Shown here: positions 1 to 8,217 of the stretch, piece after piece
Layout of the letters: each line of letters begins with the position of its first letter
Numbering within the stretch: the first letter of the stretch is position 1
Source of the DNA: JABFSS01 sp964497975
GTDB lineage: Bacteria; Patescibacteriota; Gracilibacteria; Peribacterales; Peribacteraceae
Direction of reading: 5' to 3'
Length of the DNA stretch: 64,000 nucleotides
NCBI GenBank assembly: GCA_964497975.1
Contig: CAZCFO010000001.1
Coordinates: forward strand, 62,001 to 126,000
Notes under the pieces: model-generated
Databases searched by the model: none
What the model was told of the DNA's origin: nothing
What the model saw: the letters and a program-made list of their open reading frames with translations, nothing else
Translations under genes and position numbers: made by a program

Positions 1-601
1 TCTTTTCCGCTTCGTCATGGAATTTGACGTACAGCGCGAGAAGATCGTCCAGCGTGCTGTCTTTGAGTTCCTTGGTCCCCCACTTCTGCAGGGCGACTGC
101 GAGCTTGCCGAACTGCGTCCCCCAGTCGCCGAGATGGTTGATGCCGACGACCGGATAGCCCAGATGGCGATAGAGATTCACGATCGACTGGCCGATGACC
201 GTCGAGAGGATGTGATGGATGCCGAGCGGCTTGGCGATGTTGGGTGCGGAGTAATCGACGACCACGGGCTTCTCCCCTTTTTTGGGGGTCGCCGCGGTCT
301 GCGCGCTCTCCGTGTCGGTGAGCTCGTCGATCAGCGCCTTCGTCGTCAGCCAGACGTTCACGTACCCCGCGCCGGCGACTTCGGCCTTCTCCACCTCGGG
401 GATTTTTGCGAGCGCCTCGCAGAGGAGCGCGGCCACCTCGCGCGGATTTTTCTTTTCGCGGGAGGCAATCTGCAATGCGACGCTCGTCGAGGCGTCTCCA
501 TGGCTTGCATCGCGGGGAACCATCCACGTGCACACCATGTCTTTGACAGAGAATTCCTTTTGCAGGACTGCATTTGCCTTCTTTGTCAGGACCGAAAACA
601 T
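1..601 (-). CDS. argS: Arginyl-tRNA synthetase, N-terminal part (gene runs off the window)
   Basis: Charges tRNA-Arg with arginine in the cytoplasm. Translating the minus strand from ATG at 601 gives about 200 residues: an N-terminal additional domain (residues 1-95), then the class I catalytic start with VDYSAPNIAKPLGIHHIL and, further on, NHLGDWGTQFGKLA, the ArgRS signature around the ATP site. The usual HVGH (HIGH) tetrad reads GIHH here, so the first His is replaced, although a His-His pair is kept. The 3' part, including the KMSKS-like loop and the anticodon domain, lies outside the window. A TAATTT box ends 7 bases before the ATG, suggesting a leaderless mRNA. The family call is secure; only the variant HIGH motif is unusual. 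Confidence 0.93.
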   Translation of the reverse strand, partial: MFSVLTKKANAVLQKEFSVKDMVCTWMVPRDASHGDASTSVALQIASREKKNPREVAALLCEALAKIPEVEKAEVAGAGYVNVWLTTKALIDELTDTESAQTAATPKKGEKPVVVDYSAPNIAKPLGIHHILSTVIGQSIVNLYRHLGYPVVGINHLGDWGTQFGKLAVALQKWGTKELKDSTLDDLLALYVKFHDEAEK

Positions 602-608
602 AAGTTGA

Positions 609-614
609 AAATTA
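609..614 (-). promoter_or_regulatory. -10 box of argS (leaderless type)
   Basis: TAATTT on the minus strand, 7 bases before the argS ATG. It matches the window-wide TANNNT plus 6-9 base spacing. Confidence 0.45.
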
Positions 615-896
615 CGCCCCTCGAACAAAACTGCTACTCGAAGGAATGCGCTGAATGTAGCACTCAACCGTACCCTCGCTATCTGAAATAATAATTTGAT
701 CTTGCATACAGAAATTCCTCATGTTTTGAACACAAATTGTGTGCACGGTCGTCCACCCAACACGGGGCGGGCATGCATCCACCATGTGTTCATCGGGAAG
801 AAAAGACGCACGGTGAATGTCGTTTTTTCCGCTGTGGTAAACAAAAAAGATGGTAGAAATTTTTTATCATTTCTGCTAGAATGGAGAAGAACATCC

Positions 897-1748
897 ATGA
901 ACATCCGACGCTCACTCGCTGCCGTGCTTCTGACGCTTCCGTTGCTGCTCTCCGCATGCGGAAAATCCGCGCAGAAGGAGATCGTGATCCCCCCCGGGAC
1001 AACGGTGATGGGAGCGCGTTCCGCCGTGCTGGAAAGCCTCGTCTTCCTGGGCCTCTCGCCCGTGACGGTGCGTCCCGGCGCGCTGCTCAGCGTGTATGCC
1101 AGCATCTACCTTTCCGACGGCGTGGTCGTGCAGGTGCGGGCCGCGATGACCGGCGTGGATGCGCAGCTGAAACTGCAGGCGCTCCCCACCGAGGAGCACA
1201 TCGATGATCTCTATGCGCTGCTCGAGGAATTCGGAGCCGTGCTGCACGTGGACGTGATCGACCTTCTCAACCGCAGCGACGACCGCGCCAAGACGCTCGA
1301 CGCATATTCGATCGGGCTGCAGAACATCACCGAACGCAGCCGCCGCCGCGCCGATGACGTGAAGCAGCAGATCGCGATCGTCAAAACGGAACAGCAGGAA
1401 AGCCGCAAGGCCGTCTCGGCTCTCGATCGCGAAGTGAAGGCCGCCGTGAAGGCGAAGGATTTCGCGAGCGCGCAGGAGAAGCAGCAGGAACTGCTCGAAG
1501 CGCAGACGGCGCTCACGAAGGTCCAGTTCCAGCAGCAGGAGCTCACCGCGGTGCAGGAGACATTCACGGAGCTTCTGGACATCGCGGACAAGCGCCTGGC
1601 GGCGCTCAATGGCAACCGTGAAGTGCTCATCGCGGGCCTGCGCGTCGTGGACGTTCCCGGCGTGGACGACCTGGGAGTGATCCAGGGGCGGAGCACGGGC
1701 GGGAGCCGGAGCCGCAGAGGCGGAATCACGCCGTTTGGAGGACTGTAA
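897..1748 (+). CDS. Lipoprotein with long coiled coil, unknown function
   Basis: The 283-residue product starts MNIRRSLAAVLLTLPLLLSA and carries a lipobox (LLSAC, Cys about residue 20), so it should be lipidated and held on the outer face of the membrane. Residues 30-100 form a compact domain with a possible ferredoxin-like pattern. Residues 145-240 are strongly heptad-like (KQQIAIVKTEQQESRKAV and similar), and the C-terminus is Gly/Arg/Ser rich. I chose ATG 897 over an earlier in-frame start because the signal peptide begins there and GGAGAAG lies just upstream. It sits before the VirB4-like ATPase and could be a surface part of that machine, but this is only context. Family not recognised. 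Confidence 0.75.
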   Translation: MNIRRSLAAVLLTLPLLLSACGKSAQKEIVIPPGTTVMGARSAVLESLVFLGLSPVTVRPGALLSVYASIYLSDGVVVQVRAAMTGVDAQLKLQALPTEEHIDDLYALLEEFGAVLHVDVIDLLNRSDDRAKTLDAYSIGLQNITERSRRRADDVKQQIAIVKTEQQESRKAVSALDREVKAAVKAKDFASAQEKQQELLEAQTALTKVQFQQQELTAVQETFTELLDIADKRLAALNGNREVLIAGLRVVDVPGVDDLGVIQGRSTGGSRSRRGGITPFGGL

Positions 1749-1750
1749 AA

Positions 1751-1818
1751 AATGAATCGTGAATGATGAATCATGAGGTTTTTTTAAAAAATGCTCATCA
1801 TTCGTTATTCATGATTCG
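1751..1818. repeat. Degenerate palindrome, ATGAATC theme
   Basis: The left arm (1751-1777) is a run of degenerate ATGAATC/GTGAATG units. The right arm (1794-1818) carries the inverse (CATCATTCGTTATTCATGAT). A T7/A6 stretch separates them. It lies in the spacer between two tandem plus-strand genes. Confidence 0.75.
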
Positions 1819-1880
1819 AACGGGGAATAAACGTCTCCCGGATGCCCTTTTCTCACCTTCCTCAAATCCCGAATTTTTGC

Positions 1881-1886
1881 TATAAT
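1881..1886 (+). promoter_or_regulatory. -10 box upstream of the VirB4-like gene
   Basis: TATAAT, preceded by GC, 26 bases before the GTG start. Transcription would give a short leader containing AAAGGA, unlike the leaderless genes elsewhere in the window. Confidence 0.5.
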
Positions 1887-1912
1887 TAAAGGATTTCTCA
1901 TACCTCACGCCT

Positions 1913-4324
1913 GTGGCGGATCTCACACCCACACCCACCTCTCCGGCGCCCGCACCGAACTCCGCTCCGAGTCCGGCCGCTGCCGCGCCGATGGCGGCCG
2001 CCGGCAATCCCCTGCTCTACGCGATCGACGATCTGCTGGGCCTGCATAAGAACGTCGAACTGATCATCAACACCGAGACGGGGCAGTCCGAAAAGCTCAC
2101 GACCGAGGAGAAGCAGTCCATCAAGCTCTACGAGGAAGGCCTGCAGAAAATCTTGGACCTCATCGCGCCGTCGGCCATGGAAGTGAAGCGCAATGAGCTC
2201 GTGATCGGCGACGTCCACGCGCGCACGCTCTACGTCTACAACTGGCCCAACTACATCTTCCCCAACTGGATGTCGCAGCTGGTGAGCTACGACGCGTCCA
2301 TGGAGGTCTCGCATTTCATCTACCCCGCGAACAACGCCGCGATCATGAAGATGCTCCGCAAGAAGGTCGCGGAACTCCGTTCCAGCATCCGCATGCTCGA
2401 GCAGCGCGGCATCGTCCGCGACCCGTCGCTCGAAGCCGCCCTCCAGGACGCCGAAGAGCTCCGGGACCTGCTCGCCCGCGGCCGGGAGAAACTCTTCCAG
2501 TTCGGCATGTACGTGACGCTCTACGCGGACGACGAGGACAAGCTCAAGAAGCTGCAGACCGACATCGAGTCGCTCCTGGGCGGCCGCCTGGTGCTCACGA
2601 AGCCCGCGATGTTCCAGATGGAGCACGCGTGGACGAGCACGCTGCCGCTGTGCCTGGACGAGCTGGAGATCAGCCGCAACATGAACACGTCGCCGCTCGC
2701 CACCAGCTTCCCCTTCTCCAGCAGCGACCTCACCGATGACCACGGCATCCTGTACGGCATCAACCGCCACAACGACAGCCTGGTGATCTTCGACCGGTTC
2801 GATCTCCCGAATGCGAACGCGAACGTGTTCGCCACCTCCGGCGCCGGTAAATCGTTCGGCGTGAAGCTCGAGATCCTGCGCTCGATGATGCTCGGCACCG
2901 ACGTGCTCGTCATCGACCCCGAAAACGAATACGTCGAGCTCTGCAGGACCATCGGCGGCTCCTTCGTCCCGCTGTCGCTCCAGAGCAGTTTGCACATCAA
3001 CCCGTTCGATCTTCCCCGCGCCATCCGCGGCGACGAGGCCGAAACCGGCGAGGTGCTCCGCTCCGCGGCCATCAACCTGCACGGTTTGTTCCGCCTGATG
3101 CTCGGAACGCTCACACCGGCCGAGGACGGCATCCTCGACAAGGCCATTCTCGACACCTACGCGCTCAAAGGAATCACCCTGCAGACGGCTGACCCCACGG
3201 GCATCGAACCCCCGACCATGCACGACCTCGTGGACGTACTCATGACGACGCAGGGCGGCGAGAACATGGCCAAGATCCTGCAGAAGTATACCGAGGGAAG
3301 CTACGCGGGGATCTTCGACCAGCAGACGAACGTGCAGCTCGATAACCAGATGATCGTCTTCCAGATCCGGGACCTGGAGGAGCAGCTGCGCCCCATCGCC
3401 ATCTACATCGTCCTCAACCATCTCTGGAACATCGTCCGCGCCGAGATGAAGAAGCGTTACCTGGTCATCGACGAAGCGTGGAACCTGATGCAGTTCGAGG
3501 ACTCCGCGAAGTTCCTGTACGGCATCGTCAAGCGCGCCCGCAAGTACTTCCTGGGCATCACCACCATCACGCAGGACGTGGATGACTTCGTGAACTCCCC
3601 GTACGGCAAGCCGATCATCACCAACTCCAGCCTCCAGATCCTGCTCAAGCAGTCGGCCTCGGCCGTGGATAACCTGCAGAAGCTCTTCTACCTGACGGAC
3701 GGCGAGAAGGAAGTCCTGCTCAACTCCGGCGTCGGTCAGGGCATCTTCTTCGCCGGCAACAAGCACGTCGCCATCCAGATCATCGCGAGCCCGGAGGAGG
3801 CGGAGATCATCACGACAAAGCCCGAGGAGGTGCTCCTCCGCCAGCAGAGCGTCGCCGCGACGGCCAAGCGCGAGGAGGATATCGCGAATGCCAAGCTTCA
3901 GGGCCTCAAGAAGATCGAGAAAGAGCCGCTCGTCACTGGAAAGGCCGTGACGACGGAAACCAACGATGTACCCGCAGCAGCGACTCCGATGACCGTGGCT
4001 GCGGCGCCCGTTGTAGAAGCTGCGCAGGCGGTCGCTGCCGCTCCTGATGCGCCCGTGACGACGTCACCGGTGGTCCCGGCAGCCGCCCCTGTCATTGAGC
4101 AACCCGTGGCACCCCCCGCTGCTCCCGTTGCACCCGTGGCGATTGCCGTAGCGCCTCCCATTCCCACGGCCCCGGTGGCACCCGTCGCAACGACGCCCGT
4201 GATTCCCGCTGCTCCCGCCCCCGAAATTGCCGCCGCTCCGGATCCCGCGACTGTGACGCCGCCCCCTGCTCCGGTACAGAATCCAACGATTGAACCTGAC
4301 GCCAAAAATTCCGCCGGAGCATGA
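1913..4324 (+). CDS. VirB4/TraC-type conjugation ATPase
   Basis: This 803-residue protein is a type IV secretion motor ATPase, acting on the cytoplasmic side of the membrane to drive pilus assembly or substrate transfer. The first 35 residues are Pro/Ala rich. Residues 45-290 are the VirB4 N-terminal region. Walker A is TSGAGKSFG (about residue 309), a second acidic motif is VIDPENEY, and Walker B is RYLVIDEAWN (about 516), followed by a TQDVDDF segment typical of the family. Residues 665-803 form a Pro/Ala/Val tail, probably disordered. The GTG start follows a TATAAT box. It overlaps the next gene by ATGA, which suggests translational coupling. Partner pilin, PrgI and TraC-like genes lie at 10-11.7, 33 and 38-39 kb. 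Confidence 0.9.
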   Translation: MADLTPTPTSPAPAPNSAPSPAAAAPMAAAGNPLLYAIDDLLGLHKNVELIINTETGQSEKLTTEEKQSIKLYEEGLQKILDLIAPSAMEVKRNELVIGDVHARTLYVYNWPNYIFPNWMSQLVSYDASMEVSHFIYPANNAAIMKMLRKKVAELRSSIRMLEQRGIVRDPSLEAALQDAEELRDLLARGREKLFQFGMYVTLYADDEDKLKKLQTDIESLLGGRLVLTKPAMFQMEHAWTSTLPLCLDELEISRNMNTSPLATSFPFSSSDLTDDHGILYGINRHNDSLVIFDRFDLPNANANVFATSGAGKSFGVKLEILRSMMLGTDVLVIDPENEYVELCRTIGGSFVPLSLQSSLHINPFDLPRAIRGDEAETGEVLRSAAINLHGLFRLMLGTLTPAEDGILDKAILDTYALKGITLQTADPTGIEPPTMHDLVDVLMTTQGGENMAKILQKYTEGSYAGIFDQQTNVQLDNQMIVFQIRDLEEQLRPIAIYIVLNHLWNIVRAEMKKRYLVIDEAWNLMQFEDSAKFLYGIVKRARKYFLGITTITQDVDDFVNSPYGKPIITNSSLQILLKQSASAVDNLQKLFYLTDGEKEVLLNSGVGQGIFFAGNKHVAIQIIASPEEAEIITTKPEEVLLRQQSVAATAKREEDIANAKLQGLKKIEKEPLVTGKAVTTETNDVPAAATPMTVAAAPVVEAAQAVAAAPDAPVTTSPVVPAAAPVIEQPVAPPAAPVAPVAIAVAPPIPTAPVAPVATTPVIPAAPAPEIAAAPDPATVTPPPAPVQNPTIEPDAKNSAGA

Positions 4325-5328
4325 CCACGCCCCGGAACACACCCGACGAAGGCGCATCGGACCTTCCCTCGCCGGGCCAGATTCCCGAGGACGTTCTTCG
4401 GCATGTCGAGCGCGGTGAACGGGCGTTAGTGAAAGATGTGATGCAATCCGGGAGTCCCGACACAGCGGATCGGGCACGCTGGAAAACGGGTGCTCTCACC
4501 TTCTCCGCGTGCCGGGAGGCGATGCTGGAGGGCCACGAGGCGACCACCCTTCGTCCGCAGAGCTTGGCGGCGCTGCAGGCGATGTCTCTGGGCGAAAAGC
4601 CCGCCATCGCGGACGCGGTAGATCTCCTGCGGCAGGCGGATATCCTCGCCCGCTTCGGGATTCGCCGGGAAGGTTCATATCTCTACAGATCCGACGTCGT
4701 CGGGCAGGTCATCGGCGCGCATCCGGAACATTTCGCCGCCGCGGATGGCTCATCGCCCGAAGCGGTGATGGCGTGGCTGGCGCGACAGAATCCCGAACAG
4801 GCAGCCGTTCCACGGGGCCTTGTCCTTGGCCTGCCGCTCAAGGCCGTCCTCGACTACCGCCGGATGGTCCCCGCCGTCACGGTCTGGAAGCGCCTGATCG
4901 GAACGAAGGACCAGCCAGGCATTCTGCCGGTGGAGAGTGTTGAGTATGCCGAATGCCGCCGGATGCTGGTGAGCGCCGGATCCCGCCGGGGATCCCGCGA
5001 AGAAGCTCGCGACTTTATCGTGCGCCAATGCGCGGCACATGGCGCTCTCCTGGGAGTGACTCCGGAGGAACTCCCTTCCGTCCTCGAAAGCGTGGACACC
5101 TATATGCAATGCATCGACGTGGAGGCGCCCGGCATCAACTGGTTGGAACTGCCGCCGGTATCGGACGAGAGCCGAAAAAAACAGAACCGACTGGAAGCTG
5201 CCTTCTCCTTATCCCAAATTTCCGCTATCGAAAGCCCCTCTTCCGGACTACCCCGTAAAAAAGAGGCGACGCGCCCCCATCCGGATCTAGACTCCGCCGC
5301 TCCTCCGGCAGTTCCGCCGGTTGCATAA
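4321..5328 (+). CDS. Hypothetical protein coupled to the VirB4-like gene
   Basis: The 335-residue product is not recognised. Its start overlaps the stop of the VirB4-like gene (ATGA), so the two are probably cotranslated and may work together. The protein is soluble, with no signal peptide or membrane helix. Residues 1-290 are mixed alpha-helical, with blocks such as ALQAMSLGEKPAIADAVDLL. The last 40 residues are Pro/Ser/Ala rich and look disordered. No catalytic motif is evident. Codon use matches the neighbours and no antisense frame is better supported. Confidence 0.7.
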   Translation: MTTPRNTPDEGASDLPSPGQIPEDVLRHVERGERALVKDVMQSGSPDTADRARWKTGALTFSACREAMLEGHEATTLRPQSLAALQAMSLGEKPAIADAVDLLRQADILARFGIRREGSYLYRSDVVGQVIGAHPEHFAAADGSSPEAVMAWLARQNPEQAAVPRGLVLGLPLKAVLDYRRMVPAVTVWKRLIGTKDQPGILPVESVEYAECRRMLVSAGSRRGSREEARDFIVRQCAAHGALLGVTPEELPSVLESVDTYMQCIDVEAPGINWLELPPVSDESRKKQNRLEAAFSLSQISAIESPSSGLPRKKEATRPHPDLDSAAPPAVPPVA

Positions 5329-5340
5329 TTTCTTCTGATT

Positions 5341-5685
5341 ATGGCACCCGAGCACGAAAAAATCCGCTGCGAAATCGTCGATGCCGAGAGCAACGACAAG
5401 ACGAAAGGCCGACGGTATTTCCTGACATTCCCGGGGCTGACCCAGCATCCGGATATTCTGGGGGATGCATGGGACATGTTTCGCGCAGACCGCAACCTGA
5501 CGAACAATGACGGTCCTCTTACAAGCAGCCGCGTGGAATCCGTAAACGGCGTGCTGGGCATCCGCTTGTCGACGAGGGAAAAAGTCCAGGCAGAGAGTAT
5601 CTGCGAAGAAATGCGGCAGGCCGTGAACCGCACTGGCGATCGCATCCGGTGGCTGATGAACCTCAAGAAGAAGAAAAACTCCTGA
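5341..5685 (+). CDS. Small hypothetical protein
   Basis: A 114-residue soluble protein 12 bases after the previous gene and probably in the same operon as the VirB4-like ATPase. The core (RRYFLTFPGLTQHPDILGDA, then RVESVNGVLGIRLST) looks like a small alpha/beta domain, and it ends in a Lys-rich tail (LKKKKNS) that could bind nucleic acid. Not recognised. Its stop lies 3 bases from the convergent end of nrnA. Confidence 0.65.
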   Translation: MAPEHEKIRCEIVDAESNDKTKGRRYFLTFPGLTQHPDILGDAWDMFRADRNLTNNDGPLTSSRVESVNGVLGIRLSTREKVQAESICEEMRQAVNRTGDRIRWLMNLKKKKNS

Positions 5686-5688
5686 GCA

Positions 5689-6672
5689 TCACGCGGCATC
5701 CTCCACCACTTTCCAGCGGACCTCAGGTTTGAGCTTGCCGGGCAACGCGAAGCCCGCGGCTTTCTTGTGCCCGCCGCCGCTGAATTTGCCGGCCATCGCC
5801 GAGACATCCACGTCGTCGCGGAGCGTCCGCAGCGATCCCTTCACTTTGCCGTCGCGTTCGCTGAGGATGAGTGAGAACCGCATGCCGGGGACGGCGTTGA
5901 CGTAGTCGATGGCGCCCGTGAGCTCGCTGTAATCGGCGCCCGTGGCGCGGAAGTCGCCCTCGGTGACGGCGGAGATGGCTCCGCCCTCGTCCGTCAGGTT
6001 GATCTTCTCGAGCACCCTGCCCCACAGCCGGAGGGTGGAGAGCTTGCCCGTCCGGAAGACCGCATTGACCACTTCCATGCGCCGCCCCCCGCAGCGCTGC
6101 AGGTACGCGACGATGCGGTAGACGTCGGCCGTGGTGTTGCTGTGCAGGAGGCCTCCGGTATCGGTGTAGACGCCGGTGAGCAGGCACGTGGCGACGTCGC
6201 TGTCCGTCCCCCATTCCGCCTGCCGGGCGAACTGCGCGACGATCTGGCATGCCGAGCACGCGTCGGGGTACAGCAGGTTGACCGTGCCATAGCGCGGATT
6301 GCTGTAGTGATGGTCGATCATCAGGGATGTGTATGTGCCGTCGAAAAGCTGCGGGTGGCTTTCGTGGAGCTCCGTGAGCTTGGGCTCCGCGGAATCGACG
6401 AAGACGAAGACCGTGCCGTCGGGCTCGGGAACGGGCTCAGGGAGGGTCGTGACGCGGAAGGCGCCCGGCAGGAAGTGGAACATGGACGGCACCGGATCGA
6501 CGCAGTGCATGCTCACGGGCTTCTCCGGGAATGCCTGCTCCAGCAGCAACCCCATCCCCAGCAGCGACCCGATGGCGTCGCCGTCGGGATTGCGGTGGCA
6601 GACGCACAGGAACCGCTTCGCACTCCGCAGAAGATCCAGAGCCTGTGTGATGTCCTGCTGGGCGAGCTGCAT
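5689..6672 (-). CDS. nrnA: DHH-family phosphoesterase, NrnA-like (nanoRNase / pAp phosphatase)
   Basis: The 327-residue protein has the DHH and DHHA1 domains in order. Motifs are CHRNPDGDAIGS (about residue 25), VFVDSAEP, IDHHYSNP (the DHH motif itself), and the C-terminal GGGHKKAAGF of DHHA1. NrnA-type enzymes use two metal ions to degrade 2-5 nt RNA from the 5' end and to hydrolyse pAp to AMP. The start at 6672 (MQLAQQDITQAL) gives a normal N-terminus; an upstream in-frame ATG at 6717 would add 15 basic residues. It lies downstream of rbfA on the same strand, the familiar rbfA-nrnA neighbourhood of many bacteria. Confidence 0.92.
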   Translation of the reverse strand: MQLAQQDITQALDLLRSAKRFLCVCHRNPDGDAIGSLLGMGLLLEQAFPEKPVSMHCVDPVPSMFHFLPGAFRVTTLPEPVPEPDGTVFVFVDSAEPKLTELHESHPQLFDGTYTSLMIDHHYSNPRYGTVNLLYPDACSACQIVAQFARQAEWGTDSDVATCLLTGVYTDTGGLLHSNTTADVYRIVAYLQRCGGRRMEVVNAVFRTGKLSTLRLWGRVLEKINLTDEGGAISAVTEGDFRATGADYSELTGAIDYVNAVPGMRFSLILSERDGKVKGSLRTLRDDVDVSAMAGKFSGGGHKKAAGFALPGKLKPEVRWKVVEDAA

Positions 6673-6776
6673 ACGGATAAAGGACGGAGTGTAGTCACGC
6701 CTTCGTAGACGTTTCAACGACGTGCTGTTGCGAAGTTCTTGAAGTGGATTGTGAAGTATTTCCGTACAGCAAGATT

Positions 6777-6821
6777 GTCATCCCGAGTAGCTCGCTGCGG
6801 AGCGGCGAGCGTATCGGGGGA
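6777..6821. repeat. Compact hairpin repeat, TCATCCCGAGTAGC type (copy 1)
   Basis: TCATCCCGAGTAGC, a GC hairpin (CTCGCTGCGGAGCGGCGAG), then CGTATCGGGGGA. A second copy with a different hairpin lies at 41961-42006. This copy abuts the rbfA stop codon. Confidence 0.8.
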
Positions 6822-7130
6822 TCACTGGAGCAGCTTGTCGATGCGGCTCCCCTCCTCCGCGGTGCGGTCGATGCGGAAGCGCAGCCGGGGCGTCTTGTGG
6901 GTGCCCAGCGCGCCGATTTTCCGCTGGATCTCGTGCTGGCGCTCATTGAGGAACTCCAGCGCGAGCTCGGGCTTCGTGAGCGCGCTGATGAGGACCGTGA
7001 CGTACGACAGGTCCGACGAGACCTGCACGTCGGTGATCGTGACGATGCCGCACTGGGGAGGGCATTCGCGCAGAATCGGGGAAACGACTTTGCGGAACGA
7101 CGTGGCCAGCAGGAGGGGGCGGTTGGACAT
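6822..7130 (-). CDS. rbfA: Ribosome-binding factor A
   Basis: RbfA binds the 30S subunit near helix 1 of 16S rRNA and helps late maturation. The 102-residue KH-like protein has the family pattern: ISPILRE-type helix (VVSPILRECP), the strand pair ITDVQVSSDLSYVTVLIS, and the terminal RLRFRIDRTAEEGSRIDKLL that closely resembles the canonical L-x-F-x-x-D-x-S-x-x-x-G end. Length is normal. It is upstream of nrnA and divergent from fmt; a palindromic repeat (7134-7200) fills the spacer. Confidence 0.93.
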   Translation of the reverse strand: MSNRPLLLATSFRKVVSPILRECPPQCGIVTITDVQVSSDLSYVTVLISALTKPELALEFLNERQHEIQRKIGALGTHKTPRLRFRIDRTAEEGSRIDKLLQ

Positions 7131-7133
7131 AGG

Positions 7134-7200
7134 AAGGCAGAAGGGCAGAACGGCAGGATGGCAGAAACACGTGTTGCCTTGCTGCCTTCTCTGCCCTGCT
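7134..7200. repeat. Degenerate palindrome, GGCAGAA theme, between divergent genes
   Basis: The left arm repeats GGCAGAA/GGCAGGA units (7134-7168). The right arm is the inverse (TGCCTTGCTGCCTTCTCTGCC). It lies between the starts of rbfA and fmt, where no transcript needs to end, so it cannot simply be a terminator. Confidence 0.8.
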
Positions 7201-7213
7201 CGCTTCCGAAGTG

Positions 7214-7219
7214 TACACT
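7214..7219 (+). promoter_or_regulatory. -10 box of fmt (leaderless type)
   Basis: TACACT, 7 bases before the fmt ATG; the initiating base would fall at or next to the A of ATG. Confidence 0.55.
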
Positions 7220-7226
7220 TCCCCGC

Positions 7227-8144
7227 ATGTCACCCGCGCAAAAAACCTCCGTTTGGTTCCTCGGCACGTCCGCATTCGCCGTCCCGTCGCTGGAGGCGCT
7301 GGTGAAGGATCCCGCCTTCTCGGTGGATCTGATCATCACCCAGCCCGACCGGCCCGTGGGACGGAAGCAGGAACTCACGCCCCCGCCCGTGAAGGTCGCG
7401 GCGCTCAAACATGGATTGACGATCCTCCAACCGGAGGACATCAACTCACAGCTCACAGAACCCAACTCACAATTTGTGAATTGGAAGCTGGACACTGAAA
7501 ATTCGGGCCGGCCCGATTTTCTCGTGGTGGTCGCCTTCGGCCAGATCCTCTCCCAGCAGATTCTGGATATCCCCGTGATCGCGCCGGTGAACGTCCACGG
7601 ATCGCTCCTGCCGCGATGGCGGGGGGCTTCGCCGATCCAGCACACGATCCTGGCGGGAGACACCGAGAGCGGCGTCACGGTGCAGAAGATCGTCAAAGCG
7701 CTGGATGCGGGTCCCATCCTCGCGCAGGAACGCGTGCCGGTTGGCGCGCGGGAGACCTTCACGACGCTGCATGACCGGCTCGCTCCCATCGGCGCGGCGC
7801 TGCTGATGCGGACGCTGCGGGCGCCTCTGAAGCCCGTGGAGCAGGATGCTGCGGCGGTGACGGTGTGTCGCACGCTCAAGCGCAGCGACGGCAAGCTGGA
7901 GCATTCGACGATGACCGCCGCCGAGATCGACCGGAAAGTGCGGGGGCTGACCCCGTGGCCGGGCGTGACGCTCATCGTGAACGGCGGATTGCTCAAGCTG
8001 CTCGAAACATCGCTGGAGCCGACCATGGATTCCGCGGCACTCCCCTGCGCTCAGGGCACGCTGCTGCATCTGGTGAGCGTACAGCGGGCGGGAGGGACGG
8101 CGATGACGGGGGCGGCGTGGGCAAGGGGCAATCCGAAGAAGTAA
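7227..8144 (+). CDS. fmt: Methionyl-tRNA formyltransferase with an in-frame repeat insertion
   Basis: Transfers a formyl group from 10-formyl-THF to Met-tRNA for initiation. In the 305-residue product, the N-terminal Rossmann domain has FLGTSAFAVPSLEAL and the catalytic region NVHGSLLPRWRGASPIQ, followed by GDTESGVTVQKIVKALDAGP. Residues 210-305 are the OB-like C-terminal domain. The start follows TACACT by 7 bases. Residues about 72-92 (NSQLTEPNSQFVNWKLDTEN) are encoded by an AACTCACA-type repeat and have no counterpart in the family. They fall in a loop before the DFLVVVAFGQIL strand and are probably tolerated. The related insertion in the glycosyltransferase at 26171-26243 is in the same reading frame. 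Confidence 0.93.
   Translation: MSPAQKTSVWFLGTSAFAVPSLEALVKDPAFSVDLIITQPDRPVGRKQELTPPPVKVAALKHGLTILQPEDINSQLTEPNSQFVNWKLDTENSGRPDFLVVVAFGQILSQQILDIPVIAPVNVHGSLLPRWRGASPIQHTILAGDTESGVTVQKIVKALDAGPILAQERVPVGARETFTTLHDRLAPIGAALLMRTLRAPLKPVEQDAAAVTVCRTLKRSDGKLEHSTMTAAEIDRKVRGLTPWPGVTLIVNGGLLKLLETSLEPTMDSAALPCAQGTLLHLVSVQRAGGTAMTGAAWARGNPKK
7441..7503 (+). repeat. In-frame repeat insertion in fmt, AACTCACA theme
   Basis: AACTCACA/AGCTCACA units are followed by an inverted partner (TTGTGAATTGG). The translation NSQLT..NSQ..VN.KL.T parallels the element at 26171-26243. Confidence 0.75.
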
Positions 8145-8145
8145 A

Positions 8146-8217
8146 GGAACACGAAGAACACAACGAACACGAGGACTGCTCCTCGTGTTCTTTGCGTTCC
8201 TTGTGTTCTTCGTTTTT
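8146..8217. repeat. Degenerate palindrome, GAACACGAA theme; possible two-way terminator
   Basis: GAACACGAAGAACACAACGA on the left and its inverse (CGTGTTCTTTGCGTTCC...) on the right, with a T run at the far side. It lies between the convergent ends of fmt and the PUR gene, so it may act as a terminator for both. Confidence 0.75.

Noticed and set aside
602..896. A small RNA or gene in the spacer between argS and the lipoprotein
   Set aside because: No frame with a supported start and no convincing structure was seen. Only argS -10 signals were found; otherwise nothing.
1898..3766. A 622-codon antisense frame opposite the VirB4-like gene
   Set aside because: Same cause: a codon-bias shadow. 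Walker motifs on the plus strand are decisive.
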